Source: Rappaport israeli (GTDB lineage: Bacteria; Pseudomonadota; Gammaproteobacteria; Cardiobacteriales; Cardiobacteriaceae). From it: DNA of 64,000 bases. Shown piece by piece: positions 17,513 to 27,853 of this stretch. Location: assembly GCF_001888055.1 (NCBI RefSeq), contig NZ_LXHZ01000022.1:186001-250000 (forward strand), in the 5' to 3' direction. Position numbers and translations under genes: made by a program. Numbering within the stretch: the stretch's first letter is position 1; each line of letters begins with the position of its first letter. The notes below the pieces were generated by a model. It was not told the DNA's origin. It did no database searches and saw only the letters and a list, made by a program, of their open reading frames with translations.

Positions 17513-19555
17513 TTATGACTTCTTATCTGCCTGAGGCGCCAAACACTGATGCAAAAAGCCCATCATCGTCTGTTGCATTTCCAAACGATTTGCCTCCTTG
17601 GCAAAACCATGCCCCTCATCATATTTCACCATATAAGGCACCTCCACCCCACGAGCACGCAGATTTTCCACAATTTGGTCTGCCTCATTAATATTCACCC
17701 GTGGGTCATTCGCTCCCTGCACCACAAACAACGGCTTAGTAATTTTATCTGCATTTTGCAACGGCGACACCTCATTCATAATTGCCTGTTGCTTCTCATC
17801 GGTTGGGTCATACCAAATCGTGTATAACATCTTACGCGCAGACTCCCAATAAGGCGGAATACTATTCATGAATGTAAACAAATTCGACACCCCCACATAA
17901 TCCACCCCACAGGCATATAAATCGGGCGTCTTAATCAACCCACGCAACACCGCAAATCCACCATGACTTGCGCCATAAATCGCAATCCGCTCAGGGTCAG
18001 CCCAGCCTTGCTCAATGATATACGCCACCCCATCTTCCACATCATCCATCGTCTTGCGCCCCACCTCACCAAGACCCGAATTAAAAAATTCCTTCCCATA
18101 CCCCCCAGAAATACGGAAATTCACCTGCAACACCCCATAGCCATGGCTAGTAAACAGTTGCACCTGCGGATCAAATCCCCAACTATCGCGCACCCCTTGA
18201 GGCCCCCCATGCACATACACCACCACAGGCACTTTCTCCTCCTCTTTTGCCTGCACAGGACGACTAAAATATCCATGCAACGTCAACCCATCACGCGACT
18301 CAAACTCAATCGGCATCATCTCCGACATATCCTCGCGCTTTAAATGAGAAAACAACTGCGTCAACTGCGTTAATTTTTTCGTCTCACTATCATATAAATA
18401 ATAGCTCCCTGGCTCTTTATCACTTGCAACCACCACAATCATCTGACGCTCATCATCATCTCTATCGACAATAGTAATCTTATTTTCCGAACCCAGCTGA
18501 TTTTCCAAATCCTTCATCCACCCAGCGAACGTCTCACTTTTTATAATTATCTGCGGTTTTGCGCCATTGTAGAAAATCGCATCCAATTCATAATTGCGTT
18601 TGCGCGATAAACTCACCGACCCCATATCATAGACTTCATCACGGAAAATCTCTTCAATTACCTTATTTTCTTTTAAATCATAACGATAGATACGAGATTT
18701 ATCGCTATCCTCACTACTGACCACATAAGCATCATCAGGATTATCACTGCGCTCATCAAACGCTAAAACATCAAACGTCTCACCAAAAGGCACATGCTTA
18801 ATCTTTTTAAACTCCCCATCAATTTTGTAGTAAAAATCCGCATCCTGCCCATTAACTATCCGCGTAAGCATACGCAAATCGCCTCTTTTATCGAATAAAA
18901 ACCCTTCGATAGGCTCCTCACTTTGCGGATTATCATATAACTTCTCCATCTCACCTGAGACCACATTCAACAAATAAGGCTCAAACAACTGCGCATCTTC
19001 CTTGTTCATTTGAATAATAATACGCGCCTTATCCTCTTTTAGCCCATTAATAATCGTCGCGCGCACATTTTCAAACGGCGTTAAATCGCGAGGCGCTTGC
19101 TCATCCAACCCAATGGCATAGATATGATAATTTTCATCCCCGCCATTATCCTGCATAAACACCAAATGGTCTTCATTTACCCAGCCATAGGCACGAATTA
19201 CATCCTCACCCTCAGTGATAAACAAACGCTCCTCACCTGTTTTTATATCGCGCAACCAAATATCTCGCTTACCCTGCGCATTGCGCTTACGCCAACTCAA
19301 ATACTTCCCATCGGGTGAAATTTGATAACTACTTACCTCAGGCAACGTAAAAAAATCCGCCACTTGATACGGCGCATCTGATTTTGCCAATTGCGCAATC
19401 TTAGCCAGCGCTTCATCAGAAGATGGCAACACCGTATTTCCAGGCAACATTTTCCCCTGAACCGCCTCACCACCAGAATGCATCTCCCCTGAATCCTCAG
19501 CAAAAGCCACCCCACCACAGACCATCAACGCGCTAAACAACAAACTCTTTTTCAT
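17513..19555 (-). CDS. Secreted S9 (prolyl oligopeptidase) family peptidase
   Basis: About 680 residues from the ATG at 19555, preceded by AAGGGAG; the ORF's earlier start has no such site. A Sec signal peptide (KKSLLFSALMVCGGVAFA) suggests periplasmic location. The middle is a WD/beta-propeller-like domain (DIWLRDIKTG, YRYDLKENK repeats, about 70-400). The C-terminal alpha/beta hydrolase has nucleophile GASHGG, Asp in GANDPRVN and His in DEGHGF, so the triad is complete. Family enzymes cut peptides after Pro or act as dipeptidyl or acylaminoacyl peptidases. With the oligopeptide importer at 42-47 kb it may serve peptide nutrition, which is only inference. Confidence 0.9.
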   Translation of the reverse strand: MKKSLLFSALMVCGGVAFAEDSGEMHSGGEAVQGKMLPGNTVLPSSDEALAKIAQLAKSDAPYQVADFFTLPEVSSYQISPDGKYLSWRKRNAQGKRDIWLRDIKTGEERLFITEGEDVIRAYGWVNEDHLVFMQDNGGDENYHIYAIGLDEQAPRDLTPFENVRATIINGLKEDKARIIIQMNKEDAQLFEPYLLNVVSGEMEKLYDNPQSEEPIEGFLFDKRGDLRMLTRIVNGQDADFYYKIDGEFKKIKHVPFGETFDVLAFDERSDNPDDAYVVSSEDSDKSRIYRYDLKENKVIEEIFRDEVYDMGSVSLSRKRNYELDAIFYNGAKPQIIIKSETFAGWMKDLENQLGSENKITIVDRDDDERQMIVVVASDKEPGSYYLYDSETKKLTQLTQLFSHLKREDMSEMMPIEFESRDGLTLHGYFSRPVQAKEEEKVPVVVYVHGGPQGVRDSWGFDPQVQLFTSHGYGVLQVNFRISGGYGKEFFNSGLGEVGRKTMDDVEDGVAYIIEQGWADPERIAIYGASHGGFAVLRGLIKTPDLYACGVDYVGVSNLFTFMNSIPPYWESARKMLYTIWYDPTDEKQQAIMNEVSPLQNADKITKPLFVVQGANDPRVNINEADQIVENLRARGVEVPYMVKYDEGHGFAKEANRLEMQQTMMGFLHQCLAPQADKKS

Positions 19556-19628
19556 CTTAAATTCTCCCTTCAACACTAAAAACCGCAAAGCTTAACCCAC
19601 ACCATGGCGCAAATAAAGTTACCCCCTT

Positions 19629-21034
19629 TTAAAAACCCAGCCCCCCACCTAACACACGATACACATCCACCCTGTTTTGCCATAAAAGCAACTGCGCCTG
19701 CAAAAGCGCCTGCTCTGCCTGCTCCACAGCCAACGCACGTTCTAACAACGACACCGCACTCCCCACACCACGCTCTAAGCGCACCCCCTCCAAACGCTGA
19801 CCCTCCAACGCCGCCTCATATTGCCTTTTCACCGCCTCATATTGCGCCAACAACACCTGACGCGCGGAAAGCGCCTCCGCCACCTCATAAAACGCACTTT
19901 GCACCGTCTGTTGATAATGCACCAACGCCAACTCACGCTTTACCTGCGCTCCCTGAAAATACGCCCGCCGCTGACCGCCATCAAAAATCGGCAAAGACAA
20001 CGACGGCGCCAAACGCCACACCACACTCTCAGGCGCTACCAAACTTTGTAACTCCCCACTTGCCAAACCTGCACTACCCGTTAAGCGAATACTTGGATAA
20101 AAAGCCGCCCGCGCCTGCATCACATCCGCCTCCGCCGCCTGCAACTGATACTCCGCCTCCCGAATATCAGGACGTCGCTCCAACACCTTCGAAGGCAACC
20201 CCGCTGGCAGTGGCGCCAACACCACCGCTCCATCAATGCCCCTTGAGGTTTTACATCAACTGGTTCACCTACCAATCTCATCAACACATTTTCCGCCTGC
20301 ACCACCTGCCCACGCGCTTGAGCCAAACTCGCCTCAAGTTGCGCCACCCTCGCCTGAGCATTCACCATTACCCTAGCATCCACCAACCCAGCTGCCATCT
20401 GCACCGCCCCCAAACGCGCCAACTCCTTTTGCTTTGCCAACTGACGTTGCGCCAGCGCCAACTGATACTGCGCCAAGCTCAAGCGATAAAACCCCTTCGC
20501 CACCGATGCAACCACCCCAATCTGCGCACTATCGCGCGCCTCACGCGTTGCTAAATACTGATTTAACACCGCCTCCTGCTGCGCCTGCACCCGTCCAAAA
20601 AATCCAACTCAAACCCAGCCACCCCAACCCACACTATACTGCTCAGCCACCCTCGCACGCCCTGACGGACTCAACGACTGCGCCACCCGTTGCGCCGATA
20701 TCTCAGAATTCAACGCCAACTTAGGCACTCCCTGTGCCACACTAATTTGATACTGCGACGCCACCAAAGCCACATTCAACGCCGCCTGACGCAAATCATG
20801 ATTATGCACCAACGCCCTCTCAATCAGCGCCTGCAAATCTGGCTCTACAAAAAATTCTCGCCATGACAGATCAGCCACCCCAGCCCCATCAGCATCCGCA
20901 CCAGCCTCCAGCGCCAACGCCACCCACTCAGGCGCAACTGCCACCTCAGAACGAACAAACTCAGACGACGGCGCACATCCCACCAAACCCAACACCATCG
21001 ACACCCCCACCCCAAACCAAAACCCCTTCGCCAT
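19629..21034 (-). pseudogene. TolC/OprM-type outer-membrane efflux lipoprotein, frame broken
   Basis: Lipoprotein signal with lipobox LVGC, then two outer-membrane efflux repeats (VALVASQYQ, RRPDIREAEYQLQAAEADV and FYPSIRLTGSAG). The ATG at 21034 is preferred since it gives the signal peptide. Two interruptions occur: an in-frame TGA at 20609-20611, where paired T-run errors would give back the conserved ELDFFGR, and a one-base loss at about 20226-20227, where a longer G run restores ERVVLAPLPAGLPSKVL. The full protein would be about 468 residues, the NodT/OprM size. It forms the outer-membrane duct of tripartite pumps, but no RND pump or adaptor gene lies nearby. Error rather than decay is likely for the second site and unsure for the first. 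Confidence 0.8.
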
Positions 21035-21198
21035 AAAACACCCCCAACTAAAAGCACAAAATGCCAAAAAATCGCCATTATGCCACAACCCACCCCCTCA
21101 ACATTGCCCCAATAATCCCATCCCTTCTCATAAAAACTCCCCCCAACACCCTGATTGAGTATAATTAAGCCTCTGTCCCTTTAATAAAAAGAGCCCTG

Positions 21199-22713
21199 AT
21201 GCCTTTTCTTAATCGCGCAAACACCATCGCCCCCTTAAACTACAATCGCTGGCTTATCCCACCTGCTGCACTTGCCATCCATCTTTCGATTGGACAAATT
21301 TATGCCTACAGTGTTTTTAACCAACCCCTTACACGCATCATAGGCATTCAACAACCCAGCGAAGGCGATTGGAGTCTCGCCACCATTGGCTGGATTTTTA
21401 GCATCGCGCTGGCAGTGTTAGGAGCTTCAGCAGCCCTATTTGGCAAATGGCTAGAACGGGTTGGCCCACGCAAAGCCATGTTCTATTCTGCCTGTTGTTT
21501 TGCGGGAGGATTTTTTCTCTCTGCATTAGGCATACATTTTCATCAAATCATGCTCATTTATTTAGGCAATGGTGTTTTAGGAGGCATCGGTCTAGGGTTA
21601 GGCTATATTTCCCCTGTTTCTACTCTCATCAAATGGTTTCCTGACCGTCCAGGTATGGCAACAGGGCTTGCCATCATGGGCTTTGGAGGGGGCGCCATAC
21701 TCGCCTCACCATTAAGCATTGCCTTACTAGAACATTTTGCCACCCCAACCTCTGTTGGCTTAGTCCCCACCTTCCTCACCCTTGGAACGTTGTATTTTAT
21801 TTTCATGATGTTTGGCGTGCTCACCATCAAAATCCCTGCCCCAGATTGGCAACCGCAAGGCTATCTCCCCAAACCCAACCAACGCATGATTTCCAACACC
21901 AGCCTCAGCGCCAACCAAGCCTTTAGCACCCCACAATTTTGGTTATTATTTGGTGTTTTATGCCTAAACATTACCGCAGGCATTGGGGTTTTAGGGCAAG
22001 CCTCCGTCATGATACAAGAAATGTTCTCCACACAATCTGTTGGTGCAGACAAAGCGGTCACTATAGCCGCAGCTGCTGGATTTGTTGGACTACTAAGCCT
22101 TTTTAATATGGGCGGACGCTTTTTCTGGTCAAGCCTTTCAGACAAAATCGGACGCAAAAACACCTACAACCTCTTTTTTATCCTAGGGGCTATTTTTTAT
22201 TGCCTCATTCCCACCCTCGGCGCCTCTGGCAATCTCAGCCTATTTATTATTGGCTTTTGCTTTATTTTATCCATGTATGGTGGCGGATTTGCCACCATAC
22301 CTGCTTATCTTCGTGATTTATTTGGCACTTTTGAAGTAGGCGCCATTCATGGACGCATTTTATTAGCTTGGTCCACCGCAGCTATTATCGGGCCCGTTCT
22401 CGTCAACTATCTGCGCCAAATACAAATTAACAATGGCATTGCCCCCTCACAAGCCTATAGCATCACCATGTACATCATGGCAGGCTTATTATTAATCGGA
22501 CTTATCTTAAATCTCCTCGTTAAACCCATCTCCTGCAAATTCGCTCCCCCTCTTACTCAAACACCCACCCAACCTATCTCCACAGAACCCCCGCCGCTAA
22601 AACCCAGCAACATTTCTAAATCCCTAATCTTGCGCTGGATCATTGTTAGCATTCCGCTTATTTATGGCGTTGTCATGATTTTTGCAAAAATCCTCAATCT
22701 ATTTCATCTCTAA
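21199..22713 (+). CDS. OFA family MFS transporter (oxalate/formate antiporter-like)
   Basis: 504 residues, twelve membrane helices. The opening LAIHLSIGQIYAYSVFNQPL and the MFS signature segments KWLERVGPRKAMF and SSLSDKIGRKNTYN are typical of OFA transporters, which exchange small carboxylates. Substrate in this organism is unknown. The ATG at 21199 follows AGAG. A Pro/Thr-rich cytoplasmic stretch separates the last two helices (about 455-475). Its neighbours are efflux proteins, with no oxalate or formate enzymes in view. Confidence 0.85.
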   Translation: MPFLNRANTIAPLNYNRWLIPPAALAIHLSIGQIYAYSVFNQPLTRIIGIQQPSEGDWSLATIGWIFSIALAVLGASAALFGKWLERVGPRKAMFYSACCFAGGFFLSALGIHFHQIMLIYLGNGVLGGIGLGLGYISPVSTLIKWFPDRPGMATGLAIMGFGGGAILASPLSIALLEHFATPTSVGLVPTFLTLGTLYFIFMMFGVLTIKIPAPDWQPQGYLPKPNQRMISNTSLSANQAFSTPQFWLLFGVLCLNITAGIGVLGQASVMIQEMFSTQSVGADKAVTIAAAAGFVGLLSLFNMGGRFFWSSLSDKIGRKNTYNLFFILGAIFYCLIPTLGASGNLSLFIIGFCFILSMYGGGFATIPAYLRDLFGTFEVGAIHGRILLAWSTAAIIGPVLVNYLRQIQINNGIAPSQAYSITMYIMAGLLLIGLILNLLVKPISCKFAPPLTQTPTQPISTEPPPLKPSNISKSLILRWIIVSIPLIYGVVMIFAKILNLFHL

Positions 22714-22795
22714 CCCACACCAACCGCCAGCGCACTTTTGTCTAAACGCCTGCAATGCGCTATCATAAACCCCTTTTTGACAATACCTCATAGCC

Positions 22796-24142
22796 ATGTC
22801 CACCTATAAAAATCTCTACTGGCACGAACTCAAAGGCACACTGCGTCTTGGTTTTCCGCTTATTTTCTCGCAACTCCTTGGCTACGCCCAACAAGTCATC
22901 GATACCCTCATGGCAGGACGCCACAACGCCCTCACCCTTGCCGCCGTCTCCCTTGCTGGACAATTATTCACCCTTGTTTATTTACTCATGATTGGCATAG
23001 GCATCGCCATTTCCGCCAGCGTCTCGCGCTATCATGGACGCCAAGACCCCATGCGCATTCGTCGCTCATTCCAGCAAGGGCAATGGCTCATGTTATTTTT
23101 AGCACTGCTGAGCATTGTATTAATTATCGCTATGGCCTACGTCCCCAGCCTAATTGGGAGTGCAGAGGATATCGCTCAAGAAGCCAAACGCTATCTCCTC
23201 ACGCTTGCCCTAGGGGCTGGACTGTATGTTCTTGCCCTCACGCCACGTTATTTTTTAGAAGGCATGTCCTATCCGCGCACCAATATTCTAATCACCCTCG
23301 CGCTATTACCCTTAAACGTTTTTCTAAACTGGGCATTTTTAAGCGGTTGGAGCATTTTCCCTGCGCTAGGTGCTCAAGGCATGGCGCTTGCCACCGCCAT
23401 CTGCTACAGCCTCTACGCATTCCTGCTATTCTGGCAACTGATTATCAACCCCCAATTTCGCGCCCTTCGTCTTTTCCAGCGCTTTGCCCCACCCAATTGG
23501 TTTGAGCTTAAAACGCTTATCCGCATAGGCGTTCCCATCTCGCTAGCCATTATCATGGAAGCAGCTCTATTTATCGCTATTGGACTCATTGCCAGCCGTA
23601 GTAATGCCATTCTCACAGGCGCTAATCAAATCGCGCTGAACTACGCAGGCGTGATGTTTATGATTCCTCTTGGGCTTGCCTCGGCGCTCACCGTGCGCGT
23701 AGGCAACGCCATTGGACAAAACAACCTCACAATCGCCCGCATTAGAAGCTTAGGGGGCATCGCACTCTCAGCATTTGTTATGTTATTTTCAGGCGCACTC
23801 ATGCTTTTTTTCGCCAAAGAAATTGCCAGCCTATATAGCGATAACAGCGAAGTGATTGATATTGCTTCCCACATCCTTATCATTGTTGCCATTTTTCAAA
23901 TTTTTGACGGCATTCAAATCACCGCCGCAGGCGTCCTACGCGGTTTACACGATACCAATATCGCCATGCTTTACGCCCTTATTGGCTATTGGATTTTAGG
24001 GTTTCCGCTTGGACTCTATTTTGCCTACGTTTTAGGCTATGGATTGTATGGACTATGGGCAGGCGTTGCCATCGGCCTAATCGTCAATGCCTTCTTAAGC
24101 ACGCGTCGCGTCTTACAAAAAACCCGCCCCACCGCATCTTAA
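22796..24142 (+). CDS. MATE family multidrug/sodium efflux protein
   Basis: 448 residues and twelve helices in two homologous halves, with the NorM-type opening RLGFPLIFSQLLGYAQQVIDTLMAG and the second-half match AGVMFMIPLGLASALTVRVGNAIGQ. MATE proteins export cationic drugs and dyes in exchange for Na+ or H+. NorM-branch acidic residues cannot be checked with certainty by eye. It ends with a four-base tail-to-tail overlap with the TcyP-like gene. Confidence 0.9.
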   Translation: MSTYKNLYWHELKGTLRLGFPLIFSQLLGYAQQVIDTLMAGRHNALTLAAVSLAGQLFTLVYLLMIGIGIAISASVSRYHGRQDPMRIRRSFQQGQWLMLFLALLSIVLIIAMAYVPSLIGSAEDIAQEAKRYLLTLALGAGLYVLALTPRYFLEGMSYPRTNILITLALLPLNVFLNWAFLSGWSIFPALGAQGMALATAICYSLYAFLLFWQLIINPQFRALRLFQRFAPPNWFELKTLIRIGVPISLAIIMEAALFIAIGLIASRSNAILTGANQIALNYAGVMFMIPLGLASALTVRVGNAIGQNNLTIARIRSLGGIALSAFVMLFSGALMLFFAKEIASLYSDNSEVIDIASHILIIVAIFQIFDGIQITAAGVLRGLHDTNIAMLYALIGYWILGFPLGLYFAYVLGYGLYGLWAGVAIGLIVNAFLSTRRVLQKTRPTAS

Positions 24143-25466
24143 TCTTGCAACTTTCGCCCTAAAAAGCGCTGGGTAACCACCCCTGCAGTCATTGTGCCAC
24201 TCACATTTACCAGCGTACGCATCATATCAATCAGTGGCTCAATCGAAATAACCAACCCCACTAACACCAAAGGCATATCCAATAGCGACAACACAATAAT
24301 AGCGGCAAAGGTCGCGCCACCGCCCACCCCCGCCACAGCAAAAGAGACCAACGCAACCACAATCACCAACATCAGCACAAATATCACCGACCATGCATCC
24401 ATCGCAAGAGAGGGCATAATCATCCCCGCCAATACCGCTGGAAACACCCCAGCACAGCCATTTTGCCCAATCATCGCGCCAAAAGAAGCGGAAAAATCCG
24501 CAATAGAGGGATGGACTTTCAAGCGCTTAATTTGCGCCTCGATATTAAGCGGAGTCGTTACCGCCGAACTACGGGATATAAAAGCAAACCTCAACACAGG
24601 CATAATCTTCTTAAAATGCCTTATAGGCGAACGCCCAGTAATCACCACCGCCAGCGCATGCACCCCCAACATCAGAGCCAACGCCACATAAGAGGCGATA
24701 AAAAACTTCACCAACTGCCAAATTACCCCGCCATTTGCCGATAAGCCCACCTGTATCATCAACGCCAAAACCCATATGGCGTTAAGCGAATTATTATACG
24801 CACCAACGCCATCACCCACACCTGCAACCCCTCAATAACTTGCACAATCTGCGCGCCCGTCTCAGGGTCTTTTTTCACCACCGCCAACGCTGCCAAAGCA
24901 AAAAACATCGCCACAATCATCAGCGATATCATCACCATATCCGTCAAACCTGACAATGCTGAGGCGATAAGCTTAGGGAAAACCATAAATACCAGCGAGC
25001 GCAACGTCCAATCCCCTTCCTCTAAACGCCAATTTATCCAATATTGCTCAAGGGCTAATCTCTGCTCTACTCTCACAATCGCGCTTGCATCCAAATCAAA
25101 TAAATTCGCCACCATTACACCATCAAGGGCAGCAATAGCGGTCATTGCCATCAAAATCGCAATCACCCAAAACGCAATCGCCCTATCGGTACTGGCTTTT
25201 CCCACTCGCACAATCGCCGATAAAACCGAGACAACCGCCAAAGGCATCGCAATCATCTTCAGCAAACCCGCATAGCCATAACCCACTAAATGCACCCATG
25301 GCAATAATCCTTTAACGCAGCCCTGAAAAAACGACAACACCCACGCATAGCTCATCCCCAACACCAGCCCTAAAAGCACACTCTGACTTAACGACCTACC
25401 CGCCCGCTGAAACCGCCACACCACATACAGCAACAACACAAACCCTACCAACCATAACCCCAACAT
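24139..25466 (-). CDS. L-cystine symporter-like protein (TcyP/YdjN), one-base frame break
   Basis: The ATG at 25466 follows AAAGGAG. Frame one covers residues to RLTPYG; the second frame continues VLALMIQVGLSANGG to the end at 24139. One missing G in the run at 24771-24773 (plus-strand CCC) joins them into about 442 residues. The hairpin motif SASFGAMIGQNGCAGVFPAVLA is the YdjN/TcyP version of the DAACS substrate site, so cystine or cystine-like uptake driven by cations is the best call. A general dicarboxylate/amino-acid symporter is the alternative. Confidence 0.85.
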
Positions 25467-25535
25467 CCGCCTCTCCTTTCATTCTCAAACGCGCCAATTA
25501 CAAAATATGCGCAAAATACTATCCCAAACCCATCT

Positions 25536-26045
25536 CTAATCTCTAAAACAAATGGCGCATAGCGCCTGTTCTTGATTAATCCGAATCCATAAAATCACCC
25601 CATAAATCGGCAATCCCACCAACATCACCGTCCACGCATGACACAACAAACCAATCCCAATCAATTCAGGAATAATATTGAGAAAATAATTTGGATGCTT
25701 CACCACACGAAACAGCCACGAGCGATTGATTTGATGTTGCGGATGAATATAGATTTTAAGCGTCCACAATCCTCCAAGCGTGCGAATCACCCAATAAAGC
25801 GCTAATAACGCCAGCACCGTCAAACCAGCCCCCAGCGCTGAAATGCCATCAAACTGCGCACCGCTTAACTGCGCCTCCACCAGCGCCAATACATAATAAG
25901 CAATATGCGCCATCGCCAACACTTTAGAATTACGCGCCCCATATTGTTTAGCCCCCACCGCCAACAACTGTTTTTCATGCCGAATCGAAACCGCCAAAGA
26001 CAGCAAACGCAACATAAAAAACACTACAAAAAATCCTATAATCAT
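25536..26045 (-). CDS. Isoprenylcysteine methyltransferase-like (ICMT/YpbQ) membrane protein
   Basis: 169 residues with four to five helices. The motif VVKHPNYFLNIIPELIGIG near residue 115 is the phospholipid/ICMT methyltransferase-type HPxY loop, as in YpbQ and relatives. Function in bacteria is unclear; several act on lipids or isoprenoid groups. The C terminus RINQEQALCAICFRD looks odd: one extra base near 25551 would give RINQEQALMRHLF and a stop at 25543, closer to the family ending RIxxEExxL. I regard that as a possible further indel. Confidence 0.7.
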   Translation of the reverse strand: MIIGFFVVFFMLRLLSLAVSIRHEKQLLAVGAKQYGARNSKVLAMAHIAYYVLALVEAQLSGAQFDGISALGAGLTVLALLALYWVIRTLGGLWTLKIYIHPQHQINRSWLFRVVKHPNYFLNIIPELIGIGLLCHAWTVMLVGLPIYGVILWIRINQEQALCAICFRD

Positions 26046-26105
26046 TACTCATCTCCAAAAAAAAACGGCATTGTAGACAAAAACCGCAACATTGCCATCT
26101 TCTCA

Positions 26106-26982
26106 CTAACGATACGCCCCTTTTCCCCGCATTTTTTCAAACCCCACAATCACCACAGTGCCTAAAATCATCAACCCCAACACCGCCAACGCATGCGCCT
26201 CCCTCTCATAAGCCATCGGCAACACATTTTCTCCCGCTACCTTCCATGGCCACAATTTCGCCAACGACCCAAAAATAAATCCCGTCAACAGCGCCACCGT
26301 CAACGCATGATAGCGACTAAATAACCACTTCAATATCCGAGATATGCTCAACAATCCACACACCGCCCCCAGCGCAAACACCGCCAACACTTTCATATCC
26401 AGCGTACTAATGGCAGAAAGCAAAACATCATAAGCGCCAATTAACAACAAAATAAATGCCCCTGAAATCCCTGGCAAAATCATCGCGCAAACCGCCAAGG
26501 CGCCCGCAATAAACAAAAACCCATACCCTTGCCCAGCATCTGCTACGCCCGTGGAGGTCGTAATCCACCAAGCGCCCCAACGCCCCCAGCCCAGCAAAGG
26601 CGAAAATTTGCACATCAAAGCGCCCCACCTCACGCCCAAGCGCCCAAACACTTGCCGCCACCAAACCAAAAAAGAACCCCCATAAATGCAAAGGATAATG
26701 CAATAACAACCCCTTAATCACATGCGACAAACTCACCACACTCAATAAAATCCCTATAAAAAGCGCCAATAAAAACCCACCATCCATATACCGCCACGCC
26801 GCCCGCCCCCCCTGAGAGCGCCAAATTCGCCATGCCTGCACATTTATCCGACTAATCGCCGTAATCAAACGCTCATAAATCCCCATGATAAAAGCCATCG
26901 TCCCCCCAGACACCCCTGGGACGATATCCGCCGCCCCCATCACCATTCCCTTTAGCACAATCTGCAAATACGCTTTAGCCAT
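26106..26982 (-). CDS. DUF368 membrane protein, one-base frame break
   Basis: ATG at 26982 with GGAGG upstream. The first frame has the family hallmark GMVMGAADIVPGVSGGTMAFI; the second, from about 26575, has the mirrored MILPGISGAFILLLIGAYD. The switch fits one surplus base in the C4 run at 26575-26578 (G4 on the coding strand). Joined, they give about 291 residues and eight or more helices. Recent work links DUF368/PopT proteins to undecaprenyl-phosphate recycling across the inner membrane, with the paired PG(V/I)SG motifs. I infer the same here. Confidence 0.85.
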
Positions 26983-27059
26983 TTTTTCCTCCATTAAGCT
27001 CCCACAGTTGCCCATAAATGCGCTACACTACGCCCTCATTTCCACCCCTTATGAATTGC

Positions 27060-27353
27060 ATGACAGATTTCTCACGCATCCAAAATCTAAACGGTGCACA
27101 CATTATCGAAGCGCACGAATTTCCCTTATTTCAATTCACCGCACTCTATCAAAAATTCACCGTTCCCAGTGAACGCATTAGCGCTGAGTCCATTATTGTT
27201 CCATTGGAAGTCATCGACATAAGCCACGAAGAATTACTCAATTTAATCATCGCCTCAGGATACGTTGCAGATGATGCCGACATTACCTTTCGCATCAACG
27301 AAGCCAGTGGCTATTTTTACGCCTATTTTAATTTCATCAACGAAGCGCTTTAA
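27060..27353 (+). CDS. Small protein of unknown function
   Basis: Not recognised. An acidic, soluble 97-residue frame from the ATG at 27060 (MTDFSR); ATGs at 27018 and 27051 would lengthen it and none has a clear ribosome site. Features: HEFPLFQFTALYQKF, VPLEVIDISHEELLNLIIASGYVAD and a terminal YFYAYFNFINEAL with several aromatics. There is no signal or membrane helix. It is divergent from DUF368 and ends with a four-base overlap onto the folK stop. The ordered codon choice and intact length suggest a real gene. Confidence 0.55.
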   Translation: MTDFSRIQNLNGAHIIEAHEFPLFQFTALYQKFTVPSERISAESIIVPLEVIDISHEELLNLIIASGYVADDADITFRINEASGYFYAYFNFINEAL

Positions 27354-27853
27354 TTCCAGCGTGGCTCAGTCAATTTGCTTATCGCCTCAATCTCTTGTTT
27401 AGGCAAACGCGCCAAACACTGCGCCACCGTCCCATACTCCCCAAGGCACAACGTTTTATCAAGCGTTGCCAACGGCTGTAACACAAACGCGCGTTCATGC
27501 ATTCTAGGGTGAGGCAAAGTAAGCGTTGGTGTCTTTAAAATATGCCCTTCAAACACCAACAAATCCAAATCAATCACTCGCGGGCCGTTCTTAAATAGCC
27601 TTACCCGCCCCAAGCGTAACTCCAGCGCCAGCAACGCCTGCAACAATGCCTGAGGCGTTTGCTTACAGCGATAACGAATCACGGCATTAATAAAATCATC
27701 TTGCGCCTCAAAGCCTACGGGTGGCGTTTGATATAAAGGGGAAGCCGCCTCTTCTTCCATCCCCTCTAAATCCGCCACTTGAGCGCGAGCACGTAATAAC
27801 TGTTCAACAGGTTGCTCTTGATTACTGCCAAAGGCAATCCAAACGCGGTTCAT
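27350..27853 (-). CDS. folK: 6-hydroxymethyl-dihydropterin pyrophosphokinase (HPPK)
   Basis: 167 residues. Family marks: IAFGSNQEQP at the start, PLYQTPPVG, DDFINAVI, the ATP/Mg site GPRVIDLDLLVF and LPHPRMHERAFVLQPL. It transfers pyrophosphate from ATP to 6-hydroxymethyl-7,8-dihydropterin in folate synthesis. Its start overlaps the pcnB stop by four bases, giving the pcnB-folK pair common in gammaproteobacteria. Confidence 0.97.
   Translation of the reverse strand: MNRVWIAFGSNQEQPVEQLLRARAQVADLEGMEEEAASPLYQTPPVGFEAQDDFINAVIRYRCKQTPQALLQALLALELRLGRVRLFKNGPRVIDLDLLVFEGHILKTPTLTLPHPRMHERAFVLQPLATLDKTLCLGEYGTVAQCLARLPKQEIEAISKLTEPRWN

Noticed and set aside
19604-20554. 316-residue plus-strand frame opposite the TolC-like gene
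   Set aside because: Low-complexity Pro/His-rich shadow of the G-rich coding strand; the real protein is on the minus strand.
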